A DNA stretch of 64,000 nt from contig DAHXNO010000040.1 of the NCBI GenBank assembly GCA_027365345.1, forward strand, positions 1 through 64,000. Direction: 5' to 3'. Source of the DNA: Granulicella sp. (GTDB taxonomy: Bacteria > Acidobacteriota > Terriglobia > Terriglobales > Acidobacteriaceae). How positions within the stretch are numbered: the stretch's first letter is position 1; every line of letters begins with the position of its first letter. The translations under genes were made by a program, and so were the position numbers. The notes below the pieces were generated by a model that did not search any database, had not been told where the DNA came from, and was given only the letters and a program-made list of their open reading frames with translations. Positions 49,756 through 60,339 of this stretch are shown piece by piece.

Positions 49756-52041
49756 ATGAGTCCCTCATTTGAGCGATCGCCGGCGGAGGCAGAGGCGGCT
49801 GCAGCGCCTCCAGGCGCCGCCCAGAGCGCCGCCGATGCCACCTTATCCGAGGCATGGGTTACGATTCGCTCCCGCAAGAAGATGATTCTTGCGGCGACGA
49901 TCCTTGGCGCCGCCTATGGTTTTTACCAGGGCACCACCCAGCCGCGCCTCTATGATGCCTCTGGAAGCATCGAGATCCGAGCCGGCGCATCCAATGCGTT
50001 TCGTGTGGGGAACGGAGGCGCATACGATACCTCGCTTCCCACAGAGGTCGCCATCCTTACGAGTCAGTCACTGCTACTGAAGGTAGCGCGAGACCGCAAC
50101 CTGGCTAACGATCCTAACTTTTTAGGTCCTGTGGATCACTATCAGAACATGGATGACCCCGTCGTCCGGCAGCGCGTTGTGGGGGCATTGCAAAGTGACA
50201 TCTCCGTAAGCATCATTCCCAAGACAGACATTGTAGTCATCAGTTGCAGAACCGCCAATGCGCAACTCTCCGCCAGCATCGTGAACCAGTTGGTGCAGGA
50301 CTATATTGAGCACAGCTTCCAGTCGCGCGCCGACGCCACCAAACGGGTCGCCAACTTCTTCGCCACCCAGCTTGACGATCTACGGCAGCAGGTAGAGACC
50401 TCCCAGGAGCAGATGCTGGAGCTACAAAAGAAACTAGGTGTGCTTGGCTTTGATCCCAGGGATAACCAGATCACGTCCACGCTGGACGATTTGAACAGGG
50501 CGGCCGGAGCCGCTCAGTTGGCCCGCATCCAGGCTCAGACGCATTATCAGGTCCTCTCCAGCATGGATCCAAGCATTCTGGACCAGGCGGGAAATGCTTA
50601 CGCTCCCAGCAATATCTCTGGCCTGCGCTCCCAGATCGACTCTGCCTACGCCAATCTGGCCCAGCTCACCACGACGTACGGGCCGAATAATCCCAAAGTG
50701 ATCGCAATTCAGAATCAGATCGCTGAGCTGCGAAAGCAGATAAAGGCTGAGGAAACCCGCATCCTGAGTGAATCCAAGCAAGGTTACCTTGCCGCCAGGG
50801 CGATGGAGGATGAGACGGACGCAGCCCTGAATCACGAGAAGGATGTTGCTTACCAGTTGCGCGACGACATGCTGCAATATACCTTGCGGCAGCGCGAGTA
50901 CGAAGCCAACCGTACCCTCTACGATGGCCTGGAACAACGCCTGCGTACGGCCGGGGTGGAGGCTGGGTTGGAATCGACCGAGATCGAACCGCTTGATCCG
51001 GCTTATCCCCCGTTGGGGCCCACGCTTCGGCCGCGCTCCAACATGATGACCGTGGACGCCTTTGTGATGACGATCTTTGGCGTGATTCTGGCCTTTGTTC
51101 TCGACAGCCTGGATACGGGGCTGCGCAGCGTCGCGGAGATCGAGGCGGTCTCAGGATTGCCCTCACTGGCGCTTGTTCCACGCGCCCGCCGAAGCGTCTC
51201 AGACCAGACCTCCCTCTCCACCGCCATGCGCAATCTGGGCACTTTGTCCAACCCAAAGTCTCAGTTCTCTGAGGCCTTCCGCGCACTGCGGACTTCGCTG
51301 CTGTTATCGGTGGCTGGCGGAGAACCGAAGGTCATCCTGCTCACCAGCGCCACCCCTTCAGAGGGCAAGACAACCGTATCGATTAATCTGGCCTGCGTCC
51401 TGGCTCAACGCAATGTGCGCGTCCTGCTCATCGATGCCGATCTGCGCCGGCCAACGGTGCACCACCGCTTCGGTCTGAACGGCAAGGTAGGTCTTACTTC
51501 CGTGCTCACCGGAAGCACAACCCTGGAAAAGGCCATCCAGACCGTTCCCGAGATTCCTCAACTGGATGTGCTGGTCAGCGGACCCGTGCCGCCCTTCCCC
51601 ACCGAGATGCTCGGCTCGGAGACCATGCGGCAGCTCGTGGAGCGCTGTAAGGGAATTTATACCCACATTGTCATGGATTCGCCTCCCTTGCTCTCCGTAA
51701 CGGACAGCGTCATGCTCTCCCGGGAGGCTGATGCCGTAGTAATGATCGTGCGCCATGGCAAGTCCAGCAAGAATGCCATGCGCCGGGCGCGCGACCTTCT
51801 CATCCGCGCCGGAGCTCCCGTCACCGGCATCGTTCTAAACGCCGTGGATCTGAACAGCCCAGAGTATTATGCCTACTACGGTTACTACGGCTATACCGGC
51901 TACGCCGCAGCCGGGGTGGACAGTGCCGGATGGGTAGCAAAGAACGGTGATTCCAAGAACGATGCGGCACGGAAAGATTCTCCGCACACAGACTTGCGTA
52001 ACCCCAGCAAGGACGATTCCCAAAGAGGAGATAGCGAATGA
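49756..52041 (+). CDS. Polysaccharide biosynthesis tyrosine autokinase (Wzz/GumC-BY-kinase)
   Basis: Wzz-like N-terminus with coiled coil; VILLTSATPSEGKTTVSINLA Walker A; LLIDADLRRPTVH; C-terminal YYAYYGYYGYTGY tyrosine cluster. Confidence 0.93.
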   Translation: MSPSFERSPAEAEAAAAPPGAAQSAADATLSEAWVTIRSRKKMILAATILGAAYGFYQGTTQPRLYDASGSIEIRAGASNAFRVGNGGAYDTSLPTEVAILTSQSLLLKVARDRNLANDPNFLGPVDHYQNMDDPVVRQRVVGALQSDISVSIIPKTDIVVISCRTANAQLSASIVNQLVQDYIEHSFQSRADATKRVANFFATQLDDLRQQVETSQEQMLELQKKLGVLGFDPRDNQITSTLDDLNRAAGAAQLARIQAQTHYQVLSSMDPSILDQAGNAYAPSNISGLRSQIDSAYANLAQLTTTYGPNNPKVIAIQNQIAELRKQIKAEETRILSESKQGYLAARAMEDETDAALNHEKDVAYQLRDDMLQYTLRQREYEANRTLYDGLEQRLRTAGVEAGLESTEIEPLDPAYPPLGPTLRPRSNMMTVDAFVMTIFGVILAFVLDSLDTGLRSVAEIEAVSGLPSLALVPRARRSVSDQTSLSTAMRNLGTLSNPKSQFSEAFRALRTSLLLSVAGGEPKVILLTSATPSEGKTTVSINLACVLAQRNVRVLLIDADLRRPTVHHRFGLNGKVGLTSVLTGSTTLEKAIQTVPEIPQLDVLVSGPVPPFPTEMLGSETMRQLVERCKGIYTHIVMDSPPLLSVTDSVMLSREADAVVMIVRHGKSSKNAMRRARDLLIRAGAPVTGIVLNAVDLNSPEYYAYYGYYGYTGYAAAGVDSAGWVAKNGDSKNDAARKDSPHTDLRNPSKDDSQRGDSE

Positions 52042-53075
52042 GCCATCCGCGCCATCCTTCTTTTCCCACACCTTGGCCACAGATCCGGTCCGGCTCATGG
52101 CCCATCCGGCTGACAGCTCTGTGGGTCGTACTCCTTTTGGTGGCCGGCTATTTGGAAAGCGCTCAGGCACAGTTCAGCGGACCCGCCACATCGAGCACCT
52201 CAGCCTATAACCAAAACCTGACGCCAACTACCGACAAGGCACTTCTTTACCCCGGCGAGCGGGATATCGTACTTTCTGTCGGCGACCAGATCACCATCCG
52301 CCTGTTCTCCGATGCAGAGTATTCTCCCATCGTGCGTATCAATAACGATGGCACGGTGATGTTACCCCTCATCGGCATCATCCATCTGCAAGGCCTCACG
52401 GTCACTCAGGCCGAGCAACTCATCGCTGAAAAGCTGGAAGCGGACGGCATGTACCGCAACCCGCAGGTGACGCTCCAGATCGCCGAGGGCCCCAACGCGG
52501 TGGTCACGGTCATCGGAGAGATTCATCAGGTGGTTCCGGTGGTTGGCGCGCGACGCCTGCTGGACGTGCTCTCCGCAGCGGGAGGCCTGCCACCCACCGC
52601 CAGCCATGTGATTACCATTGACCGTCCCGGAGTCTCCAAACCCATCGTCGTGGATCTGGGAACCGATCCCATGAGCAGTTCGCTGGGGAACATTCCAGTG
52701 TTTCCAGGAGACACCATCGTCGTGTCACGTATCGGAATCGTGTACATGTTTGGCGCCTTTGGCACTCCTGGAGGAACAATTGCCCTGAACTCTTACACAC
52801 CATTGACGCTCACGGAGGCAACCGCTCTCAGCGGGGGCATCAAATGGGAAGGCAGTTTTTCTGATCTTCGCATCATACGGACCGTCGGCGACCACCGCAC
52901 CGTGGCGGTCTATGACATCAAGAAAGTGCTGGACGGCAAGGCGCCCGATCCCATCCTGGAGCCCAACGACATCGTCTACCTGCCCATCGTCGCATGGAAA
53001 GAACTGCTCTCCACGGGAGGGTTCGGAACCGTGCTGGGAGTGGTTGACTTGTATCTGGCCTTGCGGTACCCGTAG
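52038..53075 (+). CDS. Polysaccharide biosynthesis/export protein (Wza-like, SLBB)
   Basis: GERDIVLSVGDQITIRLFSDAEYSPIVRINNDGTVMLPLIGIIHLQGLTVTQAEQLI; ATGA overlap with the kinase gene. Confidence 0.9.
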   Translation: MSHPRHPSFPTPWPQIRSGSWPIRLTALWVVLLLVAGYLESAQAQFSGPATSSTSAYNQNLTPTTDKALLYPGERDIVLSVGDQITIRLFSDAEYSPIVRINNDGTVMLPLIGIIHLQGLTVTQAEQLIAEKLEADGMYRNPQVTLQIAEGPNAVVTVIGEIHQVVPVVGARRLLDVLSAAGGLPPTASHVITIDRPGVSKPIVVDLGTDPMSSSLGNIPVFPGDTIVVSRIGIVYMFGAFGTPGGTIALNSYTPLTLTEATALSGGIKWEGSFSDLRIIRTVGDHRTVAVYDIKKVLDGKAPDPILEPNDIVYLPIVAWKELLSTGGFGTVLGVVDLYLALRYP

Positions 53076-53088
53076 GGAACAACCCGAC

Positions 53089-54369
53089 ATGACAACTCCT
53101 CTGCCACTTGATCGCCACGCCACTGGTACTCCCGGCGGCATGGCCGCCAAGCTTCGCCTGGCATATATGGTGAGTCATCCGATTCAGTACCAGGCTCCTC
53201 TGCTCCGCCGCATCGCGTTGGAACCGGACATTGACCTGACTGTGCTCTTCGGCTCAGACCTCTCCGTGCGCGGATACAAGGACCAGGGATTCGGCGTCGA
53301 AGTCGCATGGGACACGCCATTGCTTGAAGGCTATCGAGCGGAATTTCTGCGCTCCTGGCGCGATACCGGCAGCATCTCTGCCACCAGCCCCATCAGCCGC
53401 GGCATCTGCCGCCGCCTGAGCCACAAAGACGGAACCCCGGCCTTCGATGCGCTCTGGGTGCATGGGTACTCGAGCGTCAACTCGCTTCTGGCCATTCTGG
53501 CCGCCAACGCCCTGGGCATCCCTGTATTGCTGCGCGCCGAATCCTGGTTGGCGGACCGGGTTCGTCACCGCTGGAAACTCGCCCTGAAGCGAGCATTTTT
53601 CCAGATGCTGCGTCCAGGGATTGCCGCCGTTCTTCCCATTGGAACCGCAAATCAAGCCTACTGGACTCACTACTTTGGAGACAGCGTTCCGCAGTTCCCC
53701 ATGCCCTATGCAGTGGATAACCAATACTTCGCGAGCTGCGCGCATGCCTCCCTTGAGCGCCAGGCGGAGTTGCGCTCTCAGCTCAACCTCCCTTCTGGCA
53801 AACCGGTGATTCTCTTTGCCTCCAAACTCCAGCAGCGCAAGCACGCCGATCATCTACTCCAGGCCTATCACCGTTTTCTTGCCGGCCGTCCATCCCATCC
53901 TGTGGAAGAGCAGCCTTGCCTGGTGATCGCCGGCGATGGCGCCGAGCGCGCCCGGCTGGAGGAACTGGCGCGGCAGCTTCGGCTGGAAGATGTTCGCTTC
54001 GCCGGCTTTCGAAACCAGTCCGAACTGCCAGGCTTCTTTGCCCTCGCCAGCGTCTTTGTGTTGCCCTCACGGCATGAGCCCTGGGGGCTGATTGTCAATG
54101 AGGCGATGGCCGCGGGTTGCCCGGCAATCGTCTCCACCGATGTCGGCTGCCACCACGATCTCATCCGCGACGGAGTCGATGGCTGGGTCTTCCCCGTAGG
54201 CGATATCGCAGCGCTCTCCGATGCCCTGCATCGCGTCTTTGCGTCGCCGCAGTCAGCCAAACTCATAGGCCTGAACGCCCAAAAGCGTATCCAGTCGTGG
54301 AGCTATGAAGAGGACGTGCAAGGCTTGCGGCGCGCACTGGCTTGCGTTACTGGTTGGTTCAGAGACTGA
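53089..54369 (+). CDS. Glycosyltransferase family 4
   Basis: LAYMVSHPIQYQAPLLRRIA; LVIAGDGAERARLEELA; PSRHEPWGLIVNEAMAAGCPAIVSTDVG. Confidence 0.92.
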   Translation: MTTPLPLDRHATGTPGGMAAKLRLAYMVSHPIQYQAPLLRRIALEPDIDLTVLFGSDLSVRGYKDQGFGVEVAWDTPLLEGYRAEFLRSWRDTGSISATSPISRGICRRLSHKDGTPAFDALWVHGYSSVNSLLAILAANALGIPVLLRAESWLADRVRHRWKLALKRAFFQMLRPGIAAVLPIGTANQAYWTHYFGDSVPQFPMPYAVDNQYFASCAHASLERQAELRSQLNLPSGKPVILFASKLQQRKHADHLLQAYHRFLAGRPSHPVEEQPCLVIAGDGAERARLEELARQLRLEDVRFAGFRNQSELPGFFALASVFVLPSRHEPWGLIVNEAMAAGCPAIVSTDVGCHHDLIRDGVDGWVFPVGDIAALSDALHRVFASPQSAKLIGLNAQKRIQSWSYEEDVQGLRRALACVTGWFRD

Positions 54370-54495
54370 TACTCTGAACTCTCTTGCTGTTTCATGCGTC
54401 GCTGTCACCATGCGAAAGGACCGAGTTCGACAACGACAGGGTCATCGGAGCCGCAAATGCGTCCTCGGTCACCTGGAAGACCCACTGGATGTTCC

Positions 54496-55698
54496 ATGAG
54501 AGTGCTGCACATCGTCGGCTCCATCAACCCCGCCGCTGGTGGCCCTACTGAGGCCATCCGGATGATCGTCCAGTATCGCCCGTCCGGCCACGAAGCGGAG
54601 GTCGCTACGCTGGATAGCCCGGATGCTCCTTTCCTCAGCTCATTTCCTTTCCAGATTCATGCCCTGGGAGGGCAAAGACGCGCGTGGTATTCCCCGCGGC
54701 TTATCACATGGCTGTGCGCGAACCTCGACCGCTTTGACGGAGTGATTCTGCACGGACTGTGGGAGTTCACCGGCCTGGCGGTTCTCATCGCCGTGGCGGG
54801 GCGCAAACCCTTTCTCGTCTGCACGCATGGCATGCTGGATCCGTACTTCAAACGCCGTTACCCCCTCAAGCATGTCAAGAAATGGTTCTATTGGGTGCTG
54901 GTGCAGTACTGGGTCCTCCGCGCAGCCTCCAGGGTGATGTTCACCACCGAATTGGAACGTGATCTGGCTACCCGGAGTTTCTGGCTCTGGCGCTGGAATC
55001 CCATGGTGGTCTCCTATGGAGCGGACCCACTTACGCAAGAGGGAGACCAACTCATTCCCGCTCTCTACCAGCAATGTCCTGAACTTGCCGTTCCGGAACA
55101 AGGTTGCCGCTATTTGCTTTTTCTCTCTCGAATTCATCCCAAAAAAGGCTGCGACCTGCTGCTACGAGCCTTCGTCCAGGTGGCCCCTACGCGTCCCGAA
55201 CTGCACCTGATCCTGGCTGGTCCTGACCCAACCGGCTGGCAGCCAGAGCTGAAAAAGATTGTGGAAGAAGCCGGGCTGGAGCATCGCGTCCACTGGCCGG
55301 GCATGCTGCAAGGCGAGGCCAAGTGGGGAGCCTTTGCGCTCTGCGAGGCCTTCGTGCTCCCCTCCCATCAGGAGAACTTTGGAATCGCAGTCGCCGAGGC
55401 TCTGGCTTGCGCCCGACCGGTACTCATCTCAAACCAGATCAACATCCATCCCCAGATTACGGCCGATGGCTGTGGGCTGGTGGAGCCGGACACGCTCGAA
55501 GGCACACGCAGGCTGCTGGAACGTTGGCTCGCACTCCCTCTCCAGGAACGGCTCGCGATGGGGCAACGATGCAAAGCCACCTTCGCCACGCGCTATGATA
55601 TGCGCAGAAACAGTGCGGTGATCCTGCGCATCTTTGAGCTTCTTCAAGCACAGGCTCATCATCCCCGCTCCCCTCATGCGGACCAAGAGGCAAACTGA
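54496..55698 (+). CDS. Glycosyltransferase (GT4-like)
   Basis: MRVLHIVGSINPAAGGPTEAIRMI; LFLSRIHPKKGCDLLLRAF; PSHQENFGIAVAEALACARPVLIS. Confidence 0.92.
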   Translation: MRVLHIVGSINPAAGGPTEAIRMIVQYRPSGHEAEVATLDSPDAPFLSSFPFQIHALGGQRRAWYSPRLITWLCANLDRFDGVILHGLWEFTGLAVLIAVAGRKPFLVCTHGMLDPYFKRRYPLKHVKKWFYWVLVQYWVLRAASRVMFTTELERDLATRSFWLWRWNPMVVSYGADPLTQEGDQLIPALYQQCPELAVPEQGCRYLLFLSRIHPKKGCDLLLRAFVQVAPTRPELHLILAGPDPTGWQPELKKIVEEAGLEHRVHWPGMLQGEAKWGAFALCEAFVLPSHQENFGIAVAEALACARPVLISNQINIHPQITADGCGLVEPDTLEGTRRLLERWLALPLQERLAMGQRCKATFATRYDMRRNSAVILRIFELLQAQAHHPRSPHADQEAN

Positions 55699-55701
55699 AC
55701 C

Positions 55702-56418
55702 ATGGGCCGTCTTGCGGACTACCATGCCGCCGACCACATCTCTGCTGAAACCGACGCCGATCCTTACACCCGGCCCGCATTCAGCCTGCGCAACCGCCTG
55801 CGGCGCCTGATGTGGAACCTCTGCTGGCTGTTGCTCTACCGTCCCTCACCCCGGCCTCTGCACGTCTGGCGCGCGGTTCTGCTGCGGCTCTTCGGCGCCT
55901 CCCTGGGGCCGGACTGCCACTTCTATCCGGCCTCCCGGATATGGGCGCCGTGGAACCTGGTCTGCGCCGACCACGTAGCGGTGGCCGACGGAGTCGAGAT
56001 CTATAACCCCTCCCCCATCCAGATTGATACGCACGTCATCCTGTCCCAGGGCTGCTATCTATGCGGCGCCTCCCATGACTACAACCACCCCGACTTCCCC
56101 CTGATCGCCTACCGCATGCACATTGAGGCCTATGCCTGGATCTGCGCCCGCGCCGCCGTGGCGCCGGGAGTTCATGTGGGTGAGGGCGCGGTATTGGGCT
56201 TGGGATCTGTCGCGCTCAGGGATCTGAAGCCTTGGACCGTCTACAGCGGCAATCCCGCCGCCGAACGTCTGCCGCGGCGAAAGCCTTCGCCGCATGGAGC
56301 GGAAGCCCGGCTGGAGTGCGCGGAAACACACCCCGGCGCGGCTCAGAGTCCACTGATGCAACCCAACCAGAGTCAGCCGGATCCAGATCCATCAAACCAC
56401 CCGAGGGATCTGGCGTGA
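55702..56418 (+). CDS. Acetyltransferase, left-handed beta-helix (WcaF/colanic acid type)
   Basis: IQIDTHVILSQGCYLCGASHDYNHPDFPLI; AWICARAAVAPGVHVGEGAVLGLGSVALRDLKPWTVYSGNPA. Confidence 0.9.
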   Translation: MGRLADYHAADHISAETDADPYTRPAFSLRNRLRRLMWNLCWLLLYRPSPRPLHVWRAVLLRLFGASLGPDCHFYPASRIWAPWNLVCADHVAVADGVEIYNPSPIQIDTHVILSQGCYLCGASHDYNHPDFPLIAYRMHIEAYAWICARAAVAPGVHVGEGAVLGLGSVALRDLKPWTVYSGNPAAERLPRRKPSPHGAEARLECAETHPGAAQSPLMQPNQSQPDPDPSNHPRDLA

Positions 56419-57242
56419 TCTCCGTCCTCATCCTGACGCATAACGAGGAGCAGGATCTTCCGGGGTGCCTGGACTCCGTTGCCTGGTCCAACGACATCCA
56501 TGTGCTGGACTCCGGCAGCACCGACCGCACCCTCGAGATCGCGCGCCAGCACGGCGCTCGGGTCGCCGAACGAAGCTTTGACGGCTTCGCCGCGCAGCGC
56601 AACGCCGGCTTGCAGCTTCCCTTCCACAACCCGTGGGTCCTGCTGCTCGACGCCGATGAACGGCCCACCGCGGAGTTGGTGGCTGAGATGCACCAGGCCG
56701 TCGCCGGCGTGCCCCAAGCGGTCTCCGCCTTCCGCATCCGCCGACGAGACTACCTTTGGGGCACCTGGCTCAAGCACGCGCAACTCACTCCCTACTACGT
56801 GCGGCTGCTCCGCTTAGGGCATGCCCATTACACTCGCGACATCAACGAGGTGGTTCAGGTCAACGGAGAGATCCGCCAACTCCACTGCGCCTTCGATCAC
56901 ATGGCCTTCTCCAAGGGCATCACCCACTGGATGGCGAAACACAACACCTACTCCAGCAAGGAGGCCGAATTGCTCGCCAGCGGAGAAGCCGTCCACGGAG
57001 CCTCTCTCTATCGAGCCTTGTTTGCGCGTAACTTCCACGAGCGTCGAGTCGCCCAGAAGGCCATCTTCTATGAGCTACCCGCGCGGCCGCTGATCAAATG
57101 GTGCTACATGATGTTTGTTCGTGGCGCCATCCTGGACGGCGCCGCTGGCGTCATGTACTCCACCCTGCACAGCTTTTATGAGTTCCTCATTGAAGTCAAA
57201 CGCCAGGAACTGCTGCGCAGGCGGGCGGGCAAACCCCTCTGA
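56415..57242 (+). CDS. Glycosyltransferase family 2 (WaaE-like)
   Basis: ISVLILTHNEEQDLPGCLDSVAWSNDIHVLDSGSTDRTLEIA; GTG start overlapping the previous TGA (GTGA). Confidence 0.92.
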   Translation: MISVLILTHNEEQDLPGCLDSVAWSNDIHVLDSGSTDRTLEIARQHGARVAERSFDGFAAQRNAGLQLPFHNPWVLLLDADERPTAELVAEMHQAVAGVPQAVSAFRIRRRDYLWGTWLKHAQLTPYYVRLLRLGHAHYTRDINEVVQVNGEIRQLHCAFDHMAFSKGITHWMAKHNTYSSKEAELLASGEAVHGASLYRALFARNFHERRVAQKAIFYELPARPLIKWCYMMFVRGAILDGAAGVMYSTLHSFYEFLIEVKRQELLRRRAGKPL

Positions 57243-57397
57243 ATCTTCGGCCCAACCCCGCTCGTCTGTATCTTTTTCGCGTCTTCCAGAGCACCACAGA
57301 GGGTATCCAGCAGCGTATTCTTCCCGCAGGACGGTTGGGGATGCGCTTCTGCATGAGCCTGACCGCAAAAGAACTCCAGGTATCCAGAGCCAGTAAA

Positions 57398-58660
57398 TTA
57401 CTGCGCGGCCTGAGCTGTGAACTCCTGCAGTAATTCATTCCCGCCGTCTTGAGCGCATCCTGAGCTATTTGGGTCTACCACGTTGTAGTTGACGGTGTTG
57501 CCGGAATAATTGTAACTGTTGACGAGATAGCCGCTACTCCAATAGGGCGCGTCCCATGCATAAGCGACCATCCCTATGGAGTGACCAGGCAGATAACTCT
57601 GGAGGAACTCGTCTGTGATGGCCTGATTGGGATCACTTCTGCATCCAAAGGCTTCATTCCATTCTGTAACGATCAGTGCTTGACCGCTTTGCTCAAATTC
57701 GCCAAACAAGCTATCCCAGAGACTGATGCTTGCGCTTACGCTGCCCGCGACATAATCGTATGGGTGAACGGTGTACGCCGAGTTGGACGGCATTCCGCTG
57801 GGGACGACGAAGCCGGCAAATGTCCCTGCGGACCGATCGCCATCGAAGACCAGAACGTTGTTGGGGGCAAGCGTTCGCACGTATTGCGCCAGCGGTACCA
57901 TTCCTTGATCGGGCTCCGTTCCGCAGCCTGTCGCCCAATCTGTCCAATTAGCCTCCGGATACGGCAGCCCGGTATTGCATGCCTTACTCGTGTCGGGCTC
58001 ATTGAATACTTCTAAAACGATGCCTTTGTCACTCGTAAGCGTCGAGTTCAGAAGCTGCGCCCAGGCATGTTGCGTATGAACGTCCGGGAGTGCCTGAATC
58101 GCTCCGTTCTCATAGGCGGTACAGGCGTAGGTCTGGGTTTGCATCACAATGAACACGATGAGTCCAGCAGCGCGTGCCTGCGCAATCGCGCTTCGCACCA
58201 TGTCGGTATATGCCGACAGGCCGTTTTCGTATTCGTATTCCAGGGCTCCTTGGCTTACCTGGAGGCGTACGCTATTGGCATGCCAATCCTGGACCATGGC
58301 CTGGAAGGATGCGTTGTAGCCCAGTCCGGGTAGTGGAGGCGCCGTAAGAGCTGTCTGGGCATCCTGCAACGCCTGCGCAACCCTTGCCCCTGGTACTACT
58401 CCAGGGCCTACGCACAGTTTGGCATCGTACTGGGTTGGATAGACCACACCGACTGAAGTAAACCCTCTGGGCAGAAACAATGTATTGGTTCCTGCCACGT
58501 CCAATTGCCCTGACACAACAGCAACTCCCGCATCGCTCGTTGTTGGCGTTGGCGTTGGCGTTGAAGACATACCTGGAGTTCCAGAACCTCCACACGCGAC
58601 GCATATCGCGCAAATAGGTCCGAGCAGCGCAGCGACCGCGATGCTGACCAAAGGCTTCAT
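57398..58660 (-). CDS. GH5-like (cellulase family) lipoprotein
   Basis: Lipobox CVAC followed by TPTPTPTTS linker; LPRGFTSVGV; VLEVFNEPDTS; ALIVTEWNEAFG. Confidence 0.82.
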   Translation of the reverse strand: MKPLVSIAVAALLGPICAICVACGGSGTPGMSSTPTPTPTTSDAGVAVVSGQLDVAGTNTLFLPRGFTSVGVVYPTQYDAKLCVGPGVVPGARVAQALQDAQTALTAPPLPGLGYNASFQAMVQDWHANSVRLQVSQGALEYEYENGLSAYTDMVRSAIAQARAAGLIVFIVMQTQTYACTAYENGAIQALPDVHTQHAWAQLLNSTLTSDKGIVLEVFNEPDTSKACNTGLPYPEANWTDWATGCGTEPDQGMVPLAQYVRTLAPNNVLVFDGDRSAGTFAGFVVPSGMPSNSAYTVHPYDYVAGSVSASISLWDSLFGEFEQSGQALIVTEWNEAFGCRSDPNQAITDEFLQSYLPGHSIGMVAYAWDAPYWSSGYLVNSYNYSGNTVNYNVVDPNSSGCAQDGGNELLQEFTAQAAQ

Positions 58661-58822
58661 AGGGGCATCCTCTAATGGAAATTGTGCACGCAGTGCTCAG
58701 AGAACAACACAGCACGTGAGTATTAACACCGATCCAGAAACAAGGTTGTTGCAGTCGTTGGCAGTCGGCGTCTATCTCGGCGATTCATAAAGGAGACTTG
58801 TTCAGCCTTCAATTTGCCGGAA

Positions 58823-59203
58823 TTAGCTGCGCAGCTTGGCCAGCAGGTCGCTGGGGTGCACCGGCTTGGCCAGAATTTCGAACTCGTGCCCTTGGGAGCG
58901 CGCCCGCTCCAGAAGATCCGCCGTAGCCGCCTGACCGGAGAACAGCAGAATCTTGCACCCCGGCACCTGAGCCCGGGTTCGGATGGCCGCCTCGATGCCG
59001 GTCATGCCCGTCATGATGACGTCGGAGATCAACATGTCCGGACAAAAGGAATCCAGAGCCTCCACAGCCTTTTCCCCGCTGTAGACCGCGCGAGCCTCAA
59101 AGCCCGCCTGGTTCAAAATAATCGCCAGCGTATTCGCAATCACCTGCTCGTCGTCAGCCACCAAAACGCGCGGCTTGCGTTGGTTGGTCGTCTTTTCAGT
59201 CAT
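58823..59203 (-). CDS. Single-domain response regulator (receiver)
   Basis: RVLVADDEQVIANTLAIILNQAGFEARAV; CPDMLISDVIMTGMTGIE. Confidence 0.92.
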   Translation of the reverse strand: MTEKTTNQRKPRVLVADDEQVIANTLAIILNQAGFEARAVYSGEKAVEALDSFCPDMLISDVIMTGMTGIEAAIRTRAQVPGCKILLFSGQAATADLLERARSQGHEFEILAKPVHPSDLLAKLRS

Positions 59204-59404
59204 GTTCTCCCTATTCCCTACTCTCTATAGCAGGTTCGATGCAGACCCACCCCCACCATCGTACGCGCATGCGGTACAAGCGAATGGAAGTGCCTGGCCG
59301 TATCAGACGCAAGATTGGATGCGGCAACAACGCCTCCGCGCTGCCCATGGTAAGCCAACTCCCCTCCGCTTTCCTTGCGCGGTGTTACTCTTGCGGTAAC
59401 AGGC

Positions 59405-60226
59405 ATGATCGATATTCACCATCATCTGCTCCCAGGGCTGGACGACGGTTCACCGGATCTTGAGACCTCCCTGGCCATGGCGCGCATCGCCGTTCAGGAT
59501 GGCATCACGCAAGTCGTCGCCACCCCACACGCCAACAACATCTATCCATTCGATCCCGAGCGCATCCGCGCCAAACTGGAGCAACTGCGCGCCGCCCTCG
59601 CCCAAGCCGCCATCCCGCTCTCCGTCGCCTCCGGCTGCGACTTCCACCTGAGTTACGACAACATACAGGACGCCATCGCCCATCCCACCAAGTACACCGT
59701 CAACGGTGGGGACTATCTGCTGGTCGAGTTGCCGGACTTCGGCCTGTCTCCTCACCTCGACGAGGCCTTTTACGAGCTTGGGCTGGCCGGCATGCGGCTG
59801 ATCCTCACCCACCCGGAACGAAACCCCACGCTGCAACGCGACGCTAGCCGGCTGGCTGACTGGATGCGCATCGGCCTGCTCACCCAGGTCACTGCCGGCT
59901 CGGTAACGGGAGATATGGGGCGCGCTGCTCAGCGGATGGCTCACCGTCTGCTGGCCGACCGGTGGGTTCACTTTCTGGCCACCGATGCCCACAACACCAA
60001 ATCACGGCCACCGCTCATGCGGGACGCTCACCGCCTGGTCGCTAAAAAGTACGGCCTGGCGTACGCGGATCGCCTCTGCACCCTCAATCCCGAGGCCGTC
60101 TACCGTAACTCTTCCCTTCCACCCCAGGACGAACCGCTCCACCTCTATGAGGACGATCCCCGATACACCCGGCGCTGGTGGCAGATTCTGTGGAAGGAGC
60201 CAAGAGCCCGCAGCCGCCATCGCTGA
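59405..60226 (+). CDS. CpsB/CapC-type PHP tyrosine-protein phosphatase
   Basis: MIDIHHHLLPGLDDGSPDLETSLAMARIAVQDGITQVVATPH; RLILTHPERNP; FLATDAHN. Confidence 0.92.
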   Translation: MIDIHHHLLPGLDDGSPDLETSLAMARIAVQDGITQVVATPHANNIYPFDPERIRAKLEQLRAALAQAAIPLSVASGCDFHLSYDNIQDAIAHPTKYTVNGGDYLLVELPDFGLSPHLDEAFYELGLAGMRLILTHPERNPTLQRDASRLADWMRIGLLTQVTAGSVTGDMGRAAQRMAHRLLADRWVHFLATDAHNTKSRPPLMRDAHRLVAKKYGLAYADRLCTLNPEAVYRNSSLPPQDEPLHLYEDDPRYTRRWWQILWKEPRARSRHR

Positions 60227-60339
60227 GGCTCCTCACGCGCGTCCCATGCCAGCCTTGCACTGCTTCCGGGCGGGGCTGGCGCGCTACCCGGCCGGAAGCG
60301 CGCAGAACCAAACTCGCGGGCCCAGCCTCGTCTTCGCCT

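Noticed and set aside
58540-58565. Short GTTGGC tandem repeat
   Set aside because: Explained as codons for the TPTPTPT linker after the GH5 lipobox; not a CRISPR or independent repeat element
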